Positions 29,674 to 43,426 of a DNA stretch of 64,000 nucleotides are shown one piece after another. The translations under genes were made by a program, and so were the position numbers. Below the pieces are notes generated by a model. That model was not told where the DNA came from, made no database searches, and saw only the letters and a list, made by a program, of their open reading frames with translations. Each line of letters starts with the position of its first letter. Position 1 is the first letter of the stretch. Source of the DNA: Populus alba (Eukaryota > Streptophyta > Magnoliopsida > Malpighiales > Salicaceae); assembly GCF_005239225.2 (NCBI RefSeq), contig NC_133301.1:3497157-3561156 (forward strand). The letters run 5' to 3'.

Positions 29674-32407
29674 CTAATCCTCATCTGTCAAGGCTTCCCC
29701 TCCATCAGTAGCATTGCCTTCTTGTCCCTTGCAAGGACCATATGCCTTGCTACAAGCACGATAATATATGAAGTTAGCCAAACTCAAACCAGCAAGAAGC
29801 CAATAATAGTAATCGTAATGTCCCTTGTTAATGTTGCTTGAAAGCCAACTCTCCTGATCGTTTCCCTTGAAGAAGTTGCGCACAATAGTTACTAGCAAAC
29901 TTGCTATCAAGTTTGAAACAGACAGTCCCATCTCGAACAGATTGGAGGCTACACTAGACATGCTGTTGGGCAATTCAGTATAGAAGAACTCATTCTGTCC
30001 AATGCCACAGAAAGCCTCAGCAAATCCGGTTATGGAAAAGTATAGCAATAACCACAATGCTGAAATGTGCAGAACGGAATTAGGGTCATCATAAAATCCT
30101 TCTTTGATCGCAGTTTTTCGCCGAACACTCTCTATAATTGCCAAAGCTGCCATGGCAGCAGAGGATGATAGGATGCCAATTCCTATTCTTTGTTTTAAGC
30201 CGAGGCGAGTTGGTTTTCCCCTGATTTTTGATGCTAGAGGGATGGCTACACGATCGTAGAGAGCAATCCATATTACTGAAGAAAATAACTGAAATGCAGT
30301 GAAGGAGCCAGCAGGAACTTGGAATTTTGAAGTAATGTGCCGGTCCATAGTAGATGCCTGGAGGACTATAAAAGAGTGTTGGAGTACATTTATAGACATC
30401 AAGACCCCTGTGGACCATATTGGGATTACCTTGATCAGTGATTTAAGCTCTTCCACTTCATCTACTGTACAAAGACTCCATGGATTTGAAGCTCTTCCAT
30501 CTGGGATCAAGTCTTCTATAGGATTTCTAATGACGCAAGCTTTGTTTAGAAACCTAAGACAAAATATATGATACAAAACAAATTAATACTTTTTAGGAGT
30601 CATTATAGAATCCTGACACAATAGAATCCTATTGAGGTAAATCTTGGATATAAGACGGAAATTAATTTTAGGGCACAAAGTTTTTGAGCATATAATGATA
30701 CCTTAATTTTTCAGATGGGACGAGAAGTCTTGATCCTTTCCTATGATGATACACATCATCTGTGACTTGGGATGATAATTTGATACTTCTATTTCGAAAG
30801 GATGCCACCAAAACTCGAGCAAATCCATCCAGCCAGCCTGCCTTAGCCTTTGACTTGACATAAATGGGAGAAGCTAAGAAGAATGAAAGAGTTGACAGGA
30901 TCATGAGCACCAACAGGAAATTCCAAAAACCCACCTTCCACCCAAGTTATCTTGAATGTATAAAATACAGGTCATGGCAAGGAACACCGCAACCGAGACT
31001 GTCGCATAGTACCAGCGGAAGAAGCTCTCTAATATTCCAGCACGTTTGAGGCTGTCCCTCTTGCCCAACTGATCAGCGCCGAAGGCCAAGGACGATGATC
31101 TTATGCCGCCAGCTCCAATGGCCATGAGGCCTAATGAAGAATATAAAAGCAGAAGCTGCAATGTCGATGCGGATTCGCAACTGTCATGAAATTGGACACA
31201 AGGAGGTGGTCTTGCTCCTGGAATTATAGTTGTTAACCATAGTAGAATCACGCCCTGTACAATAAAATTAGGTTGATTGCTGCTATTGTGAGGTTGGTAT
31301 ATAGACTTGGAGTTAGTACTCTCTTTTCGATTTAGATGAATAGTTGGTCTTCTTTTCAATCTCACAATTCCATATTTCGAGAATTAAAACAATATTTTGA
31401 ACTTGAATCTCGTTTTGATGCAATGAGAACTGTAAATTCATGGATTCCTTTTTTATTTCTTAACTTTTGTTACAAAACCTTAGTTATTGGAATAAAAAAA
31501 TCTCTAATTTTTTTGACCCTTACAGCCGAGTAATCTCTCTCTCTCTCTCTCTCTCTCAATATGCACCAGCTTGAAGGAAATCGTCCATAAAGACAACCAG
31601 CAAACCCATCAATGGAGATTTCTCCCGGTGAAACTTTGTGATGTAAGTATCTCTTAAGTGACGACTATCAAAACAATCATGTGGTAAAAAACTCAAGTAC
31701 ATTCGATCCCTAATCTTCTTAACGATCATTGAATTAAAATCCTAAAGGGAAAAACAAAATCAATAAAATAAATCGGACATTTTTTAGGTGTAAGATTCAG
31801 TGGTTGTTAAACTATTGTACATAGGATCAAACCCTTCTAGCAAGCAATCTCAGTGAGAATAAAAAGGGATTCAATATTTTCTCTCTCTCTAACTTAACTC
31901 GATGATACGCATAACAACATCAACCAATTAACAGATGGAAAATGGACAAAATTAATCACAATGTAAGAAGAGCAAAGGTTATTATGTAGGATCTAGAATT
32001 ACCAGAAGGCAAGCAATACATCCAAAGCTGATCATGAAATACCGGCCCACATAAGTATCCGCAAGAAAAGCACCGATAAATGGCGTAAAATTCGTGGCAG
32101 CTGAATGAAGGTAGAGTATTTGTGCACCATTGACAGCATCAATACCATACTCTCTTGTCAAATACAGTATCAGGTTTGTCGAAAGCCCATAATTTGCCAG
32201 CCTCTCAAATGCCTCATTTACTATGACAAGTTACATCGAAAAACATATTCTGTGAAAAGGATAATCAGAGCATAATATACATGATTTTTTTTTTTTCAAT
32301 ATGTACGTACCTATGATAAATATCAAGGCTCTTAAGCCACCCTTAGTAGTACTGCTTCTCAAGAGCGGCTCTTTGATTTTCCCTTTATGATCTAAAGGAT
32401 CTTCCAT
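29674..32407 (-). CDS. NPF1-like transporter, copy 2, with a frameshift in exon 3
   Basis: Exons on the minus strand: 32407-32311, 32220-32003, 31254-30702 and 30553-29674, with the same intron positions and phases as copies 1 and 3. Start chosen at 32407: an in-frame stop lies upstream with no other ATG between. ExxER motif (EAFER) is near the start of exon 2. Exon 4 carries the family signatures FFYTELPNSMSSVASNLF and NINKGHYDYYYW. In exon 3 one base is missing between DNLG and WKVGF (near 30947), shifting frame. Within the next 30 bases three single-base additions relative to copy 3 cancel each other. All four changes are in short homopolymers. The total of 1748 nt is one short of a multiple of three. 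Either a recent pseudogene or an intact gene with sequence errors; the rest of the frame is clean. Membrane proton-coupled transporter, substrate unknown. Confidence 0.85.
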
Positions 32408-33568
32408 TTGCTCTTCTTGGACCCTCTTCTTGCCTGAGGGAGTATCACTGTTGAAACTGAATCTCGCTTAATGCCCAGGCTGTGAGAGAGGGCAGGGTTG
32501 CCTTTTGCCACTCCATCATATGCTGGATATTCTGTTGCCCTGTCGGGTGGGTCCCCACGATACTGGTACAGAAGAACCAGCTACATTCTATTAAAACAAA
32601 GCAAGAAAAAGAAGAAACGAGGAATCATGGATGTTTTTTTAATAGGAAAGTCATTTCAAGGATTCTTGATCCTAAAGCCAAGGTTGGCTTTGGTTAATCT
32701 TGTAGTTTTCTGCACGTTAGCATACAGTGAATAGCAGTCCAGCCTGAACTAGAAAACAAGAGAAATGGAGAAAATTGTGGGTAGGATTTTTTGAGAAATG
32801 GAATTTGTATATTCAACTACGCATGTGATCTTAGAATGGGATAGTATATATTTCAAATTGAAATGGTTTTTTTTTTTTTTTTTTTTCAATTCCTTTTGCC
32901 TCTGTAACCCAAGAGTTTTTCAAAAATAGGGGAGGTACGCCATCCATTTAAATAGAAGTTAATTTTTGTTGCAGCCTCAAGTTGGTTCAAGGAAGACTTT
33001 CATTATATTTCCACTACTTCATAAATAAAGGATTTGACTACACTTAACTTCATGATTTTTTCCTTTACATCACGTTTTTCAGGCAATAATTTATAAATTA
33101 TAGGTAGAACATTGTGAAATAATAATGGAATTACTGATAAATATTTTGTGGCTAATGACAACAACGAATAAATATTTTTATTGAAATTGAATAAATAATA
33201 AATAATTAGTTGAGACAATTATTTATTAATTTGATTTATTATTTCATTTATATTTTGACGCAACCTTGAAATTGTGTATAAATGATAATTGATTATTAAA
33301 TTATGAAATCATTTTTAATTACTAAAAGATTGATGAATTTTTAATTCATGGGGTTATGCTATTAATAAATATTATTATCAATATTATATATATGTTTCAT
33401 TAATAATGCATGATTGTTCTTGATTGTAATAAGATTCACTCCAAAACTTGTATAAAAAAATTATTATAAGAGGGTGAATGCTTTTACTATTTTTTTTTAA
33501 AATTTTTTATTCCAAAAAATATGATTGAAGACAAAGACCTAAATGTTCATGTGTAAAGTCCAAAACTG
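32408..33568. other. Upstream region of NPF copy 2
   Basis: Should hold the promoter of copy 2. AT-rich, with a T run at 32867-32886. No coding frame, TATA choice or element can be supported. Confidence 0.45.
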
Positions 33569-34600
33569 TAACGCCCCAAAATTTAGATGCAATACAGGCT
33601 GTTTAAAAATGTCACATTCATGAAAATATTGACATTGTTTTTACAACTCATAATGAAACAATCCTCCATTTTATATTGATCTCCGATTCAATAGTTCCTT
33701 TCTCATCTTCACTTTTCAATTAAGCTAACCTTTTAAACACTACATATGTTTCATTTTTTTTTAACAATTTTCACTTTGTTAGTCTTCATGAGATCTTCTT
33801 ACATGATACTTGATATTTTCTCTCACATTTTGATCATACTTACCATTCATTCTTATCCACGTGATAATGAATTTTATATTTTAATTAGCCTTTCATTTAG
33901 GATTGCCAACTAAAATTGTCTATAATATGCATTGGCGAGATGGAATATCAAATAATATCTATCTTATCCTGGTATGTTGATATACTTCAACACATTAAAA
34001 CATCCATTTAATAACCATTCTTTTTTTAACCTATTTTACTCAAACAAAATTCTTTTCCTTATGAAACATACATATTACCCTTCTAGGCCCGGCCCCTTTC
34101 ATAGTACTAATAGTTTATCAGGTTAAATTGATAGATTTACTCTATTAAATGAAATTTTAACAGAGTTTATCCTATACAGGACCTATCTAAAATCTAATCC
34201 ATGCAATAACCTATATGAAAAATCAACATCACAATTACAATCACTCATCACTATATAACACAATCCATTAGCCATCTCTGATCTCTAGGATCAATTAAAA
34301 AACACCCCCTCTTATATGGATGGCTTAACTATTTCTGATTAGTAGCTCCCTTTTATAGATATAGATGGCTTAATCATCTCCGAACAGTATTCTCACTCAG
34401 GTTGTTAGCTTATTAATTTTTAATCGGTAGTCCCACTCATATGACTGACTTATCAATTATCCGCTCATATGGCTAACTTATTGATTACTAATCAGTAGCC
34501 CTCATAACTCACTAATATGATTGATTTATCAATATCTTTTATATTTCTTTGATTTCCGTTTGGGATGTAGCCACAATAACAAGAAGCTTAAAAGTAACAT
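33569..34600 (+). repeat. Possible truncated Ty3/gypsy LTR
   Basis: TGTAACGCCCC at 33569 resembles the usual start of many plant Ty3/gypsy LTRs (TGTAACRCCCC). From 34270 on, short diverged units containing ATGGCTTAA, CTGATTAGTAG and CTCATATG(A/G)CT follow one another. No second LTR, primer site or coding relic was found, so this rests on the terminus and texture only. Confidence 0.3.
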
Positions 34601-34734
34601 TGTTTTAATTAGAAGGACAAGCTGGAAAAGGCACTGCTGCCTCTCCTGATTAAAAAGGAGATACAAACATCAATTTATAATTTTTGCAGTCTCACTAATC
34701 GATATTCATGTTTATTCTTCCAGTTCATCTTGAG

Positions 34735-36180
34735 ATTTGGTACCCGTTCCTGTTAGAAAAAAAACCTATTGGTTATAGATGGTTGTTTTCTATTAAGCAT
34801 AAGCCAAATTGTATATGAGTTTGAAATCAAGATATAGTGTTGTTTATAGTCTTGGTTTCGTGTGCAAGTTGGAAAAGGAACTTTACACTTATTATTAAGA
34901 AATATGGATATGAGCATAGCAATGTCAATCACCCTCTATTTCTAAAGAGGTATAATGGCAAATTAATGGCACTCATAATTTATGTAGATGATACAATTGC
35001 CATTAACAATAATGAAGGAATTTGATATGAAAGATTTGGAAGGGGGATGAAATATTTGAGCATCTACACACACAAATCAAGGAAATAACTCATCATACAA
35101 TATTTTTACCCTAAAATTACTTGGTAATTGAAAATGTACGAAAGGATAAGCTAAATCAGTTCTCCAATGTGAATAGTTTTGGAAAAATAATGATAATAAT
35201 TTCATCTAACAACAACAACAACAACAACAATTGTTATTATTAATTAATAGGTTCCGAAATCTCGTAGATGAAAGAGATTCTAATATCACTAGAAATACAG
35301 CTTATTGTTCATTAATTAATTGTTTCAATGTTATGAAAAAGTCAACAACTACTTGCACAAGAGTGCACCGTCGCCAATACGCCGTGAGTCCTGATCACCT
35401 CAATCCCTATATATATATATATAAAGAATATATTATATGGGTACCAGGAGCCGTACCATCAATATATATGTAATGAAAATGCAAAACGGGGGAAAACAAA
35501 AGCTTACCAGGTTTGCAGAGACTTTGAACAAGAACCTGTAGGTGCTGGGCGAAGCTTCTCTTTTCCGCTTCCTTTCTGCTCTTTGTTCCTTCTTTTTCTT
35601 TGTCCTTCCTGTTTTGTTTTCTCACGTTTTGTCTCTCTCTCGTCCCCTCTGTGTTTTTTCTTGTTTTCGTGCATCCTCTCTCTGTTTTTGTTTTCTTTTT
35701 GCTTTTTCGTTCTCTCTGTTCTTTTCTGGCTTTAGTTCCTCTGTTTCTGCTTCTTTTCTTTCGTATTTTTTTTCTCTAAAGTTAGTTCCTGTCTATGTTC
35801 TTCTCCGTCTTCTATGTTTTTCTATTCGTCTTTGTTGTTTCCTCCTTTGTCTTCTGTTTTTTTTTTTTTTTTTGTCGCCCCTGTGTTTTGCTCTCAGTCC
35901 CCCGGTCTACCTCTGTAGTAGTAGCATCAATATATATATTCCTTGGTAATAAGGGGGAGTGTATATATTCCTTGTAGTAGTAGCATCAATATATATGTAG
36001 TAGCATGAGGGGGAGTGTTGGTGTAAGGCTAGGAATATGTTAATTTAGTTTTCTCGTAAATATAGGTATCAATGTAAATAGAGCATCTACACAAGCTAAT
36101 CAAGGAAATAACTCATCATACAATATTTTTACCCTGAAATTACTTGGTAACTAAAAATGTACAAATGAATCAGCTAATAT
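34735..36180 (+). mobile_element. Ty1/copia relic (RT fragment plus 3' LTR start)
   Basis: 34742-34820 encodes KKPIGYRWLFSIKHKPN, a block of copia reverse transcriptase, ended by TGA. 34880-35025 encodes GYEHSNVNHPLFLKRYNGKL and LIIYVDDTI with the RT active-site YVDD. A purine tract followed by an LTR-like start (GAGGGGGAG|TGTTGGTGTAAGG, TG at 36016) gives plus orientation. A direct repeat, 35056-35153 against 36085-36180, is a duplicated LTR piece. Between them lies a T-rich stretch with no protein similarity. Heavily decayed. Confidence 0.75.
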
Positions 36181-36387
36181 ATATATTGATGGTACGCCTA
36201 CTGGTACCCATATAATATATATTTTTTTGCTTAAAAATAAATACCAGGAAATTGTGAAAATTGAAAAATGAACACACTATCTTGAAAATTTCTAAAACCA
36301 TCTTTCAAGGTCTATATGAAGCAATAACCTCACAGTTCTCTTACTGTATATGGTAAGCACGAACATACAAAGATCCTGAACGTTAAC

Positions 36388-39377
36388 TTAAACTACATCA
36401 TCATCATCATCATCAATCAATCCTTCCCTAACATCTCCAGTAATGCCCTGTTGTCCCCCCTTACAAGGACCATAAGCCTTGCTACAAGCAAGATAATAAA
36501 TGAAGTTAGCAAAACCCAAACTAGAAAGCAGCCAGTAATAGTAATCATAATGTCCTTTGTTGATGTTGCTTGAAACCCAACTCTCTTGATTTGCTTCACT
36601 AATAAACCCACGAACATTACTTACTATAAAACTGGCCACCAAGCTTGCAGCAGACAGTCCAATACTAAAAAGATTCGAGGCCACGCTAGACATGCTTTTA
36701 GGCAATTCAGTGTAGAAGAGCTCATTCAGTCCAACACCATTCATAGCCTCAGAAAATCCAAGTAAGAAATAAAATGGCAATAAACACATTGCAGACATGT
36801 GCGTAACCGCGTCAGGAATATCTGAAATTCCTTCCCTGATTGCAGTTTCTCGTCGCACCCTCTCTATAATTGCCAGTACTGCCATGGAAGCAGCCGAGCC
36901 CAGAATCCCAATTCCTATTTTCTGTTTCAAGCCGAGACGTGTTGGTTTTCCCGTGATTTTTGATGCTAGAGGGATGATTACGCGATCGTATAGAGCAATC
37001 CACGTTGTTAGAGAGAGCAACATAAATGCATAGAATGATCCAGCAGGAATTTCAAATTTCGAAGTGATATGTCGGTTCATAGTGGATGCCTGGAGTAATA
37101 AGAAAGAGTTTTGACAAACATTTACAGACACCAACATCCCTGTCGACCATATTGGGATTACCTTTATTAGTGCTTTTAGCTCTTCTACTTGATCTACTGT
37201 ACAAAGACGCCATGGATCTGAAGCTCTTCCATCTGGCATCAAGTCTTCTTCAGGATTCTTAACCACACAAGCCTTGTTTAGAAACCTAGGACAAGATAAG
37301 ACAAAAGGAAATCCTTAAAGGAACTATCATATATAAAATTACCTTCTTAAGTGCTTCACAGGTAGGTTAATTACCTTATTCTTTCACTTGGCACGACAAG
37401 TGCAGATCCCTTCCTAAGATGATACAGCTCATCCGTGTCAGTTGAAGATAATTCAATCCTTCTCTTTCTAAAGGAGGCCACGAGAACTCGAGCAAATCCG
37501 ATGAGCCAGCTTGCCTTAGCCTTTGGCTTGACATAAATGGGAGAAGCCAAGAAGAACGAAAGAGTTGACAGGATCATGAGAACCACAGGAACTCCGAAAC
37601 CCACCTTCCAGCCCATGGCCTCTTGAATGTAAACCACACAAGTCATGGAAATAAATACAGAAGCCGAGGATATAACATAGTACCAACTGAAGAAGCTCTC
37701 TAATATTCCAGCATGTTTAAGGCTGTCCCTCTTGCTCAATTGATCAGCACCAAAGGCCAGGGAGCATGATCTTATGCCACCAGCTCCGATAGACATGAGG
37801 CCCAAGCAAAAATATAGAAACAAAAGCTGTGGTGTCGTCGCGTCGTTACTGCATCTGCTACTAAATTGGGCGCAGGAAGGCACCGTTGCCCCAGGAATTA
37901 TTGTTGTCAGCCACAATAGAACCATTCCCTGCACATTTATTTGATTCCAGTTAATTTTTTGACATGATCCAAAGTTTTGAGAATGTTTTTTTCCTACTTC
38001 TAGGCTTCAACTTCGTATTAATTAGAGAAGTGCAAACAACTTTAGTGTGTGTGTGTGATGAAGATTTGTCAATTTGGACATCACATGATAATAGGACTTG
38101 TTGAAGATTTTTATAAAAGGATTTAATTAAGAATAATATATATATATAATTAAACGTGTGTGTGTAAGGACTGATAACTGTATATTTTCCCAAGTAGCCT
38201 TGGTTTCGTAACAGCATCTCATTGCTTATTTATTAATTAATTCTTGTGAGATTGGCTTCCGAAACAAGCTATGGGTCCATCCATAAGCAGATATCTCACT
38301 ACTTATAAAATATTCAGAAATATAATAATAAAATATATTGTTGTTTTCATCAGCTATGTTAAAAGGAATTAATCATCCAGTAATAAAATATTACTGGTGG
38401 AGGAGGATTCAATTTAGGCGGCAGTGTTTGGAAACGTTGGAATGAGGTTTACATCGTGTTTAAAATTAAGTGAAAATGAAACTTATCAATTACGGGCTCT
38501 CTCACGTGGTGTTATATATATATATATATCTGAAGCTATTAATGAGTTCGATGTAAAATAATATATATTAACTCCAATATATTTTAAATGAAAATCCTTT
38601 AAATTTAAAATTTGTAGAGGTTATACTATAAAATATTATAAATTTTAAATTTAATTAAAAAAATTAACACGTTTAGTATATTAAAAATTATTTCAATTTA
38701 AAAAACTCATTGAAGAATAATTTTATATTAAATCTAAAGCATATTATTAAATGTTTTCCAGTGAATCTCTACTACAAGGTGGGAGTCTAGTCAATTGGTA
38801 CCTACTAACCTAACAAAATCATGATTCGAAATATATGAACACAAGATTAATTGTCTGTTTCCCCCCCTTTGAGATTAGCAATGGACTTAGTTAACCACTT
38901 TTGTTTGTGAGAGAATCGCCGGTGAGCGAGGCATAGATCCGTTGGCCGGACACATGATTGTCTTTGTGACAAACAGAAGGGAGAAAAATAGAAAGACAAG
39001 AGTGGAAAGAAATAATGTTACCAGAAGGCTCGCAATACATCCAAAGCCGATCATCGGGTATCGACCCACATATGTATCAGCAAGAAAAGCCCCAATAATG
39101 GGCATGAAATTCCCAGCAGCTGAGTAGAGGAAGAGTATTTGGGCACCGCTAGCTGCATCCATACCATACTCTCTGGTCAAATACAGTATCATATTTGTTG
39201 ATAGCCCAAAACTTGCTAGCCTCTCCAGTGCCTCATTTGCTGTCAAAACATGAATTTAAACCACATTACTTGAATCGTAAATATCTATAAGTTGCTGAAA
39301 GTGTTTTAAATACCTATGATGAAAAACAAGGCTCTTATGCCACCCTTCGGGCTGCTCAAGAGTGGCTCTGTGATCAT
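36388..39377 (-). CDS. NPF1-like proton-coupled transporter, copy 3, intact (577 aa)
   Basis: Exons on the minus strand: 39377-39314, 39239-39022, 37928-37375 and 37285-36388. They sum to 1734 nt with every junction in frame. The start is the first ATG after an in-frame stop. NPF proteins are 12-helix plasma- or organelle-membrane carriers. The ExxER motif is at residues 24-28 (EALER) in the first helix. ESFFSWYY, the long central loop, FFYTELPKSMSSVASNLF and NINKGHYDYYYW are all present. Length is normal for the family (about 570-600). It resembles the NPF1 clade (Arabidopsis NRT1.11/NRT1.12, legume LATD/NIP) in exon 4. The tail is an Asp run (residues near 572-576). Nitrate transport is possible but not shown by sequence. 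It is the only undamaged member of the local trio. Confidence 0.94.
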
Positions 39378-40689
39378 CTCCTTCGGATCTGATTGTGCAC
39401 TCTGTCGATGGAGGGAAAGAGTCTCGCAGCTTCTTCAGTCCACTAATTTGTTGTGAGAGATCATTTGGTGCACGATGAATACATATATACACCCAGAGAG
39501 TTGCTGCCTTCAGTAAGCTTTAGGTTTTGTCTCTTCCCATTCTTTTCCCTCTGCTGGTTAATTTTGGCCTCATTAGCTGTTCCTCTAGGCTTCATTAGCT
39601 GTCCTTCGATTGATTCTATCCATCCAAAAGAAATATATATTGAACGTTGGTGTCACTGGATAATAATTCTCTAGTAAACGTAAGATTTTGTCAACTTGCA
39701 ATTTTTTATTTCACTCTAACCTGTTTCCCGGAAGCTAAGTATCCAAGCACAGACAAGCTGAATTTTGTAGAAACAGAAATTTGGATTTAGGACCAGGTTT
39801 TTGGATTAAATTATGTATCCTTTTTAATCCAATCAACTTCATGTATGATCTTCAACAAGGATATTGCACATGTCAGGTGGTTTTTTCGTTTCTAAGAGAA
39901 CGGCGTTCTTCTTTTATTTAACACACTGCCACACCGTCTCGCTTATTGTACTTCAACTTGCATATATAATAAATTGAAAAAGAAATCAAACTAACACGAA
40001 TAAGAATGAGAACTTTCGATGCAAGAGCGCATTTAATTACTTAATTAGTTATTTTGAAAAGACAATTAAAAAAAATTACATAAATTGCGCTATTCGTACG
40101 CATTCATTGTACTCTTTGCTTATTATTATTATTATTATTTTCTTTGCTTTTGTTTTTTGTGGTTTGTGAACGATTTGATAAAATAAAATTGTAGAAGTTG
40201 ATAGCAATGAGCTCAATGCTCTGCATCAACCTTGTTATGGGAAATCAATCAGTATCAAGCTAGGAATAGAAAATTGTCTCCCATTGCAAAGCCAAAATGA
40301 GCTTCAATACTGGCAACATTTTTAAATGCAATATCATGTATTATATTTTCTTACAGCCCAGAATATGCTGGACTCTAATATTTTTTTTTCAGTTCTTGGG
40401 TTTGAAAGAGTAAAAATATTGATACTTTAAAATAACGAGAAACAAAGTTATAGGTTTGATACAATGAAACTCGTTTTTCCTCTCTGAACAAATGTGATGG
40501 TGGTGCTCAGCAATGAGCTCACTGTTTCTTTGTAGGGACCATTAATTTGAACATTAATCTTTTCTTAAACCCTATAATTCCAAAACCTTTAGCCTACTCG
40601 GTCAGTTAACTTTCTGTAAGTGAGTTGTCATCCTTTTTCCATTACTTTTTTCATGGGTTTGTTTTATTTATTTATTTTTTAAATGGGAA
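39378..40689. other. Upstream region of NPF copy 3
   Basis: Presumed promoter and 5' leader of copy 3. A TATATAT on the minus strand (39483-39489), about 106 bases upstream of the start, is a possible TATA box. Short open frames are not conserved-looking. The right boundary is the copia element. Confidence 0.45.
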
Positions 40690-40869
40690 GTTGAGAATAA
40701 TAGAATGTGTTGGGTTGTGCCTTAGCCAACCTTCCTATTTATATAGAGGCAGTAGAACACTGCAATAACTGTAATGATTACAACATCCTATATTAGAATC
40801 CTATTCTGATAGATACATGAGTAACTGTAATGATTACAACATCCTATATTAGAATCCTATTCTATAATA
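40690..40869 (-). repeat. 3' LTR of the copia element
   Basis: 180 bp, with the same 5' and 3' ends as the copy at 43427. The purine tract lies immediately inside it. Confidence 0.85.
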
Positions 40870-40871
40870 TG

Positions 40872-43354
40872 CCCCCTCAAGCTGAGGGTGGGGGATCAAC
40901 CCGAAGCTTGAATCGAAAAGCAGTAAAGGATGCAACAGGAAGCGAACATGACGGGAAATATAAATACGGTGAGATGCAATGTCAAGACATCGATAACCAA
41001 GATGCGAGGAACTATATCCAAAAAACACACATGGAGAGGAACGAAAATCCAATTTATGATTATTATATGGACGCAGAAAAGGAAAACAAAGACACCCAAA
41101 GGTACGCAAAAAATGATAATCAGGAGACCGTTGAAATAAACAATCAAACGGAGAGCGATGGGAAAGAATAGGAGTACGCATGCGATTTATAAGATAAGCA
41201 GAGGTTTCAAAAGCATAATTCCAGAATCGAAAAGGTGTTTTACATTGCCCTAAAAGAGTAAGACCTATTTCCACAATATGCCTATGACGACGCTTTACTT
41301 TTTCATTTTTTTCATGAGTGTGGGGACAAATCAGACGATGATGAATACCAATGGTCTGAAAAAATATGGATAGTTTTCGGTATTCACCACCCTAATCAGT
41401 TTGAACAGATTTTATTTTTAAGGAAAATTGACGTTCGACAAGAGTTTGAAATTGATGAAAAATAGAGTAAACATCAGACTTGGCAACTAGAGGATAATAC
41501 CATACATATTTAGTATAAGCATCAACGAAGATAACAAAATAACGATAGCCATCTGAAGAAAAAAGAGGAGCAGGGCCCCATACATCACTAAAAATTAATT
41601 CAAGTGGAGCAGAAGTTTTGTGACCAGTAGGTCCTAAAGACAAACGCGATGATTTTCCTAAAGGACAACTTTGACATTGAAAATTAAGACGTTTGTTGTT
41701 ACAAATAATCTTATTTTTCAAGATTAACAATTGAAAGATACGTGAAGTAGGATGACCTAGTCGACGATGCCATAAATCGGCAGAGGCAGAAGTGCAGGGA
41801 GACCAATAGGCTTGAGGAACTGACGTGACGGAAGACTTGGTCAGGGCATAGAGACCATCTTTACTCTGACCTGAGAGAAGGACTTCATGGGTGTTGAAAT
41901 CCTTGACATAAAACATACGAGGGTGAAATTCAAAATAAACATTATTATCAAGACAAAATTTCTGAACAGAGAGCAGAGGTTTTGTGATTGCAGGAACATG
42001 AAGAACATTAGATAAGGTGAAAGAACGATGTGGTGTATATATTTTTGTATGACCAAGATGAGATATAGGAAGGCCCTTACCATCACCAACATGCAAATTA
42101 TCATTACCAAGGTACGGTTCTGAAGCGGTCAAGGTGGCAAGATCAGGTGTGACGTGTTGATTGGCACCGGTATCTGGAAACCAATCAACAGAACCGGTTG
42201 AGGAGAGATTACGCTGCACCAGGTTGGCAGTAGGTTGTTGGCCATAACCTCGTTGCTGGAATTGAGGGCAATGGGGAGCTGTATGGCCGAAATTTTGACA
42301 CAGTTGACAGCGTGGATTCTGCCCCCTATTACGCTGCCAAGAGCCTTGCCTATTGTCACCGAAGGAGGAGTTTTGGAAGCTGCGGTGATGAGGTTTGGAG
42401 CTAGCAAATCGGTTGCCTCTGCTGTTGGACTCGTTGGGACGCCAGCCACCGTTGAAGCGGCCCCTACTACGGCCAAAGTTGCCAAAAGTCTGGTGCTGTG
42501 CAACAAGAGTAGAAGATGGAATGCTGGGTGTGGGCAGCAGAGGAGCATGTATGGAAGCAGAAGATTTGTGAAGAAATTCATGTGTGAGGAGATGGCTATG
42601 AAGATCTGCATATGATAAAGGTTCAGCCTTGGTAATAAGACTGGTAACTAAGTCTTTAAACTCTCCTCGAAGACCACGAAACACATATAAATTGAAATCT
42701 TCAAGTGAAACTGGCCGACCAGCAGCGGCCAATTCATCAAATAAGGCCTTCGCTTTTTGCATAAATTGAGTTATTGATTCATCATCCTGTCGAAGATCCT
42801 GAAGAGAGCCGTGAAGTTGCATAATACGAGAGTTGGAGGTGGAAGCGAGAGTTCGCTCAAGAGTGCCCCAAGTTGAACAAGAACTTTGACAACCAACAAC
42901 AAGATGCAAAACTTTCATAGATAGGGAGGAAAGAAGAGCACTTAGAATGAGTTGGTCCTGTTGTTTCCAGGTTTGAAAAAGCGAATTTACCTGAAGAGAG
43001 ATACCATCATGGGCAAGAACATGTGTTGGAGCCATCAACAAAACCAAAAACTCCTTGGCCTAGGAGATAAGGTAGCATTTGCATACGCCAATATAAATAA
43101 TTGGTGTTTGTTAATTTGAGGGAGATGACTTGATGAGTGTGAGAAAGAGAGATAATGCTTGCGGCAGTAGAGGCAACAAACGTGGCCTGCAAGAGGAGGC
43201 GTTCATCAGCCATGGCAGAGGAGAATCCAGGCGGTGACGTAGTAGAGGAAAGCAGAGGAGGCTCTGCAAGAGAAGAGGGCTGCACTGTTGGAGAAGAAGA
43301 AAGCTGGACTGCTGGTGCTGCAAAATTTGAAGATTTATGTGGTGGCTGTTCCAT
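40872..43354 (-). pseudogene. copia gag-protease-integrase polyprotein, broken
   Basis: Starts at 43354 (MEQPPHKSSN). One frameshift near 43020 joins the N-terminal 110 residues to a 551-codon frame (43047-41392). Gag is followed by a CCHC zinc knuckle (CQLCQNFGHTAPHC), the protease active site DTGA (WFPDTGANQHV), and the integrase zinc-binding region (LWHRRLGHP...CQSCPLGK). The integrase core begins FSDVWGP. TAG interrupts after VQTD at 41392; the frame then continues GGEYRK to about 40872. The third catalytic acid of integrase, expected in NG..ER.H, reads K (NEKVKRRHRH). Both the TAG and the E-to-K change fit single G-to-A transitions. There is no RT or RNase H. Confidence 0.87.
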
Positions 43355-43426
43355 TGAAAGGGAGGTTGGGAGGCTATGAGAAAATTAGGTTTAATTTATT
43401 TTAGGGTTTTGTTGCTCTGATACCAA

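Noticed and set aside
35542..35949. 135-codon open frame rich in Phe, Leu, Ser
   Set aside because: A product of a T-rich tract (TTTCTT runs), no family motif, within copia relic sequence.
40830..41171. Plus-strand open frame of 113 codons
   Set aside because: Antisense shadow of the copia integrase frame.
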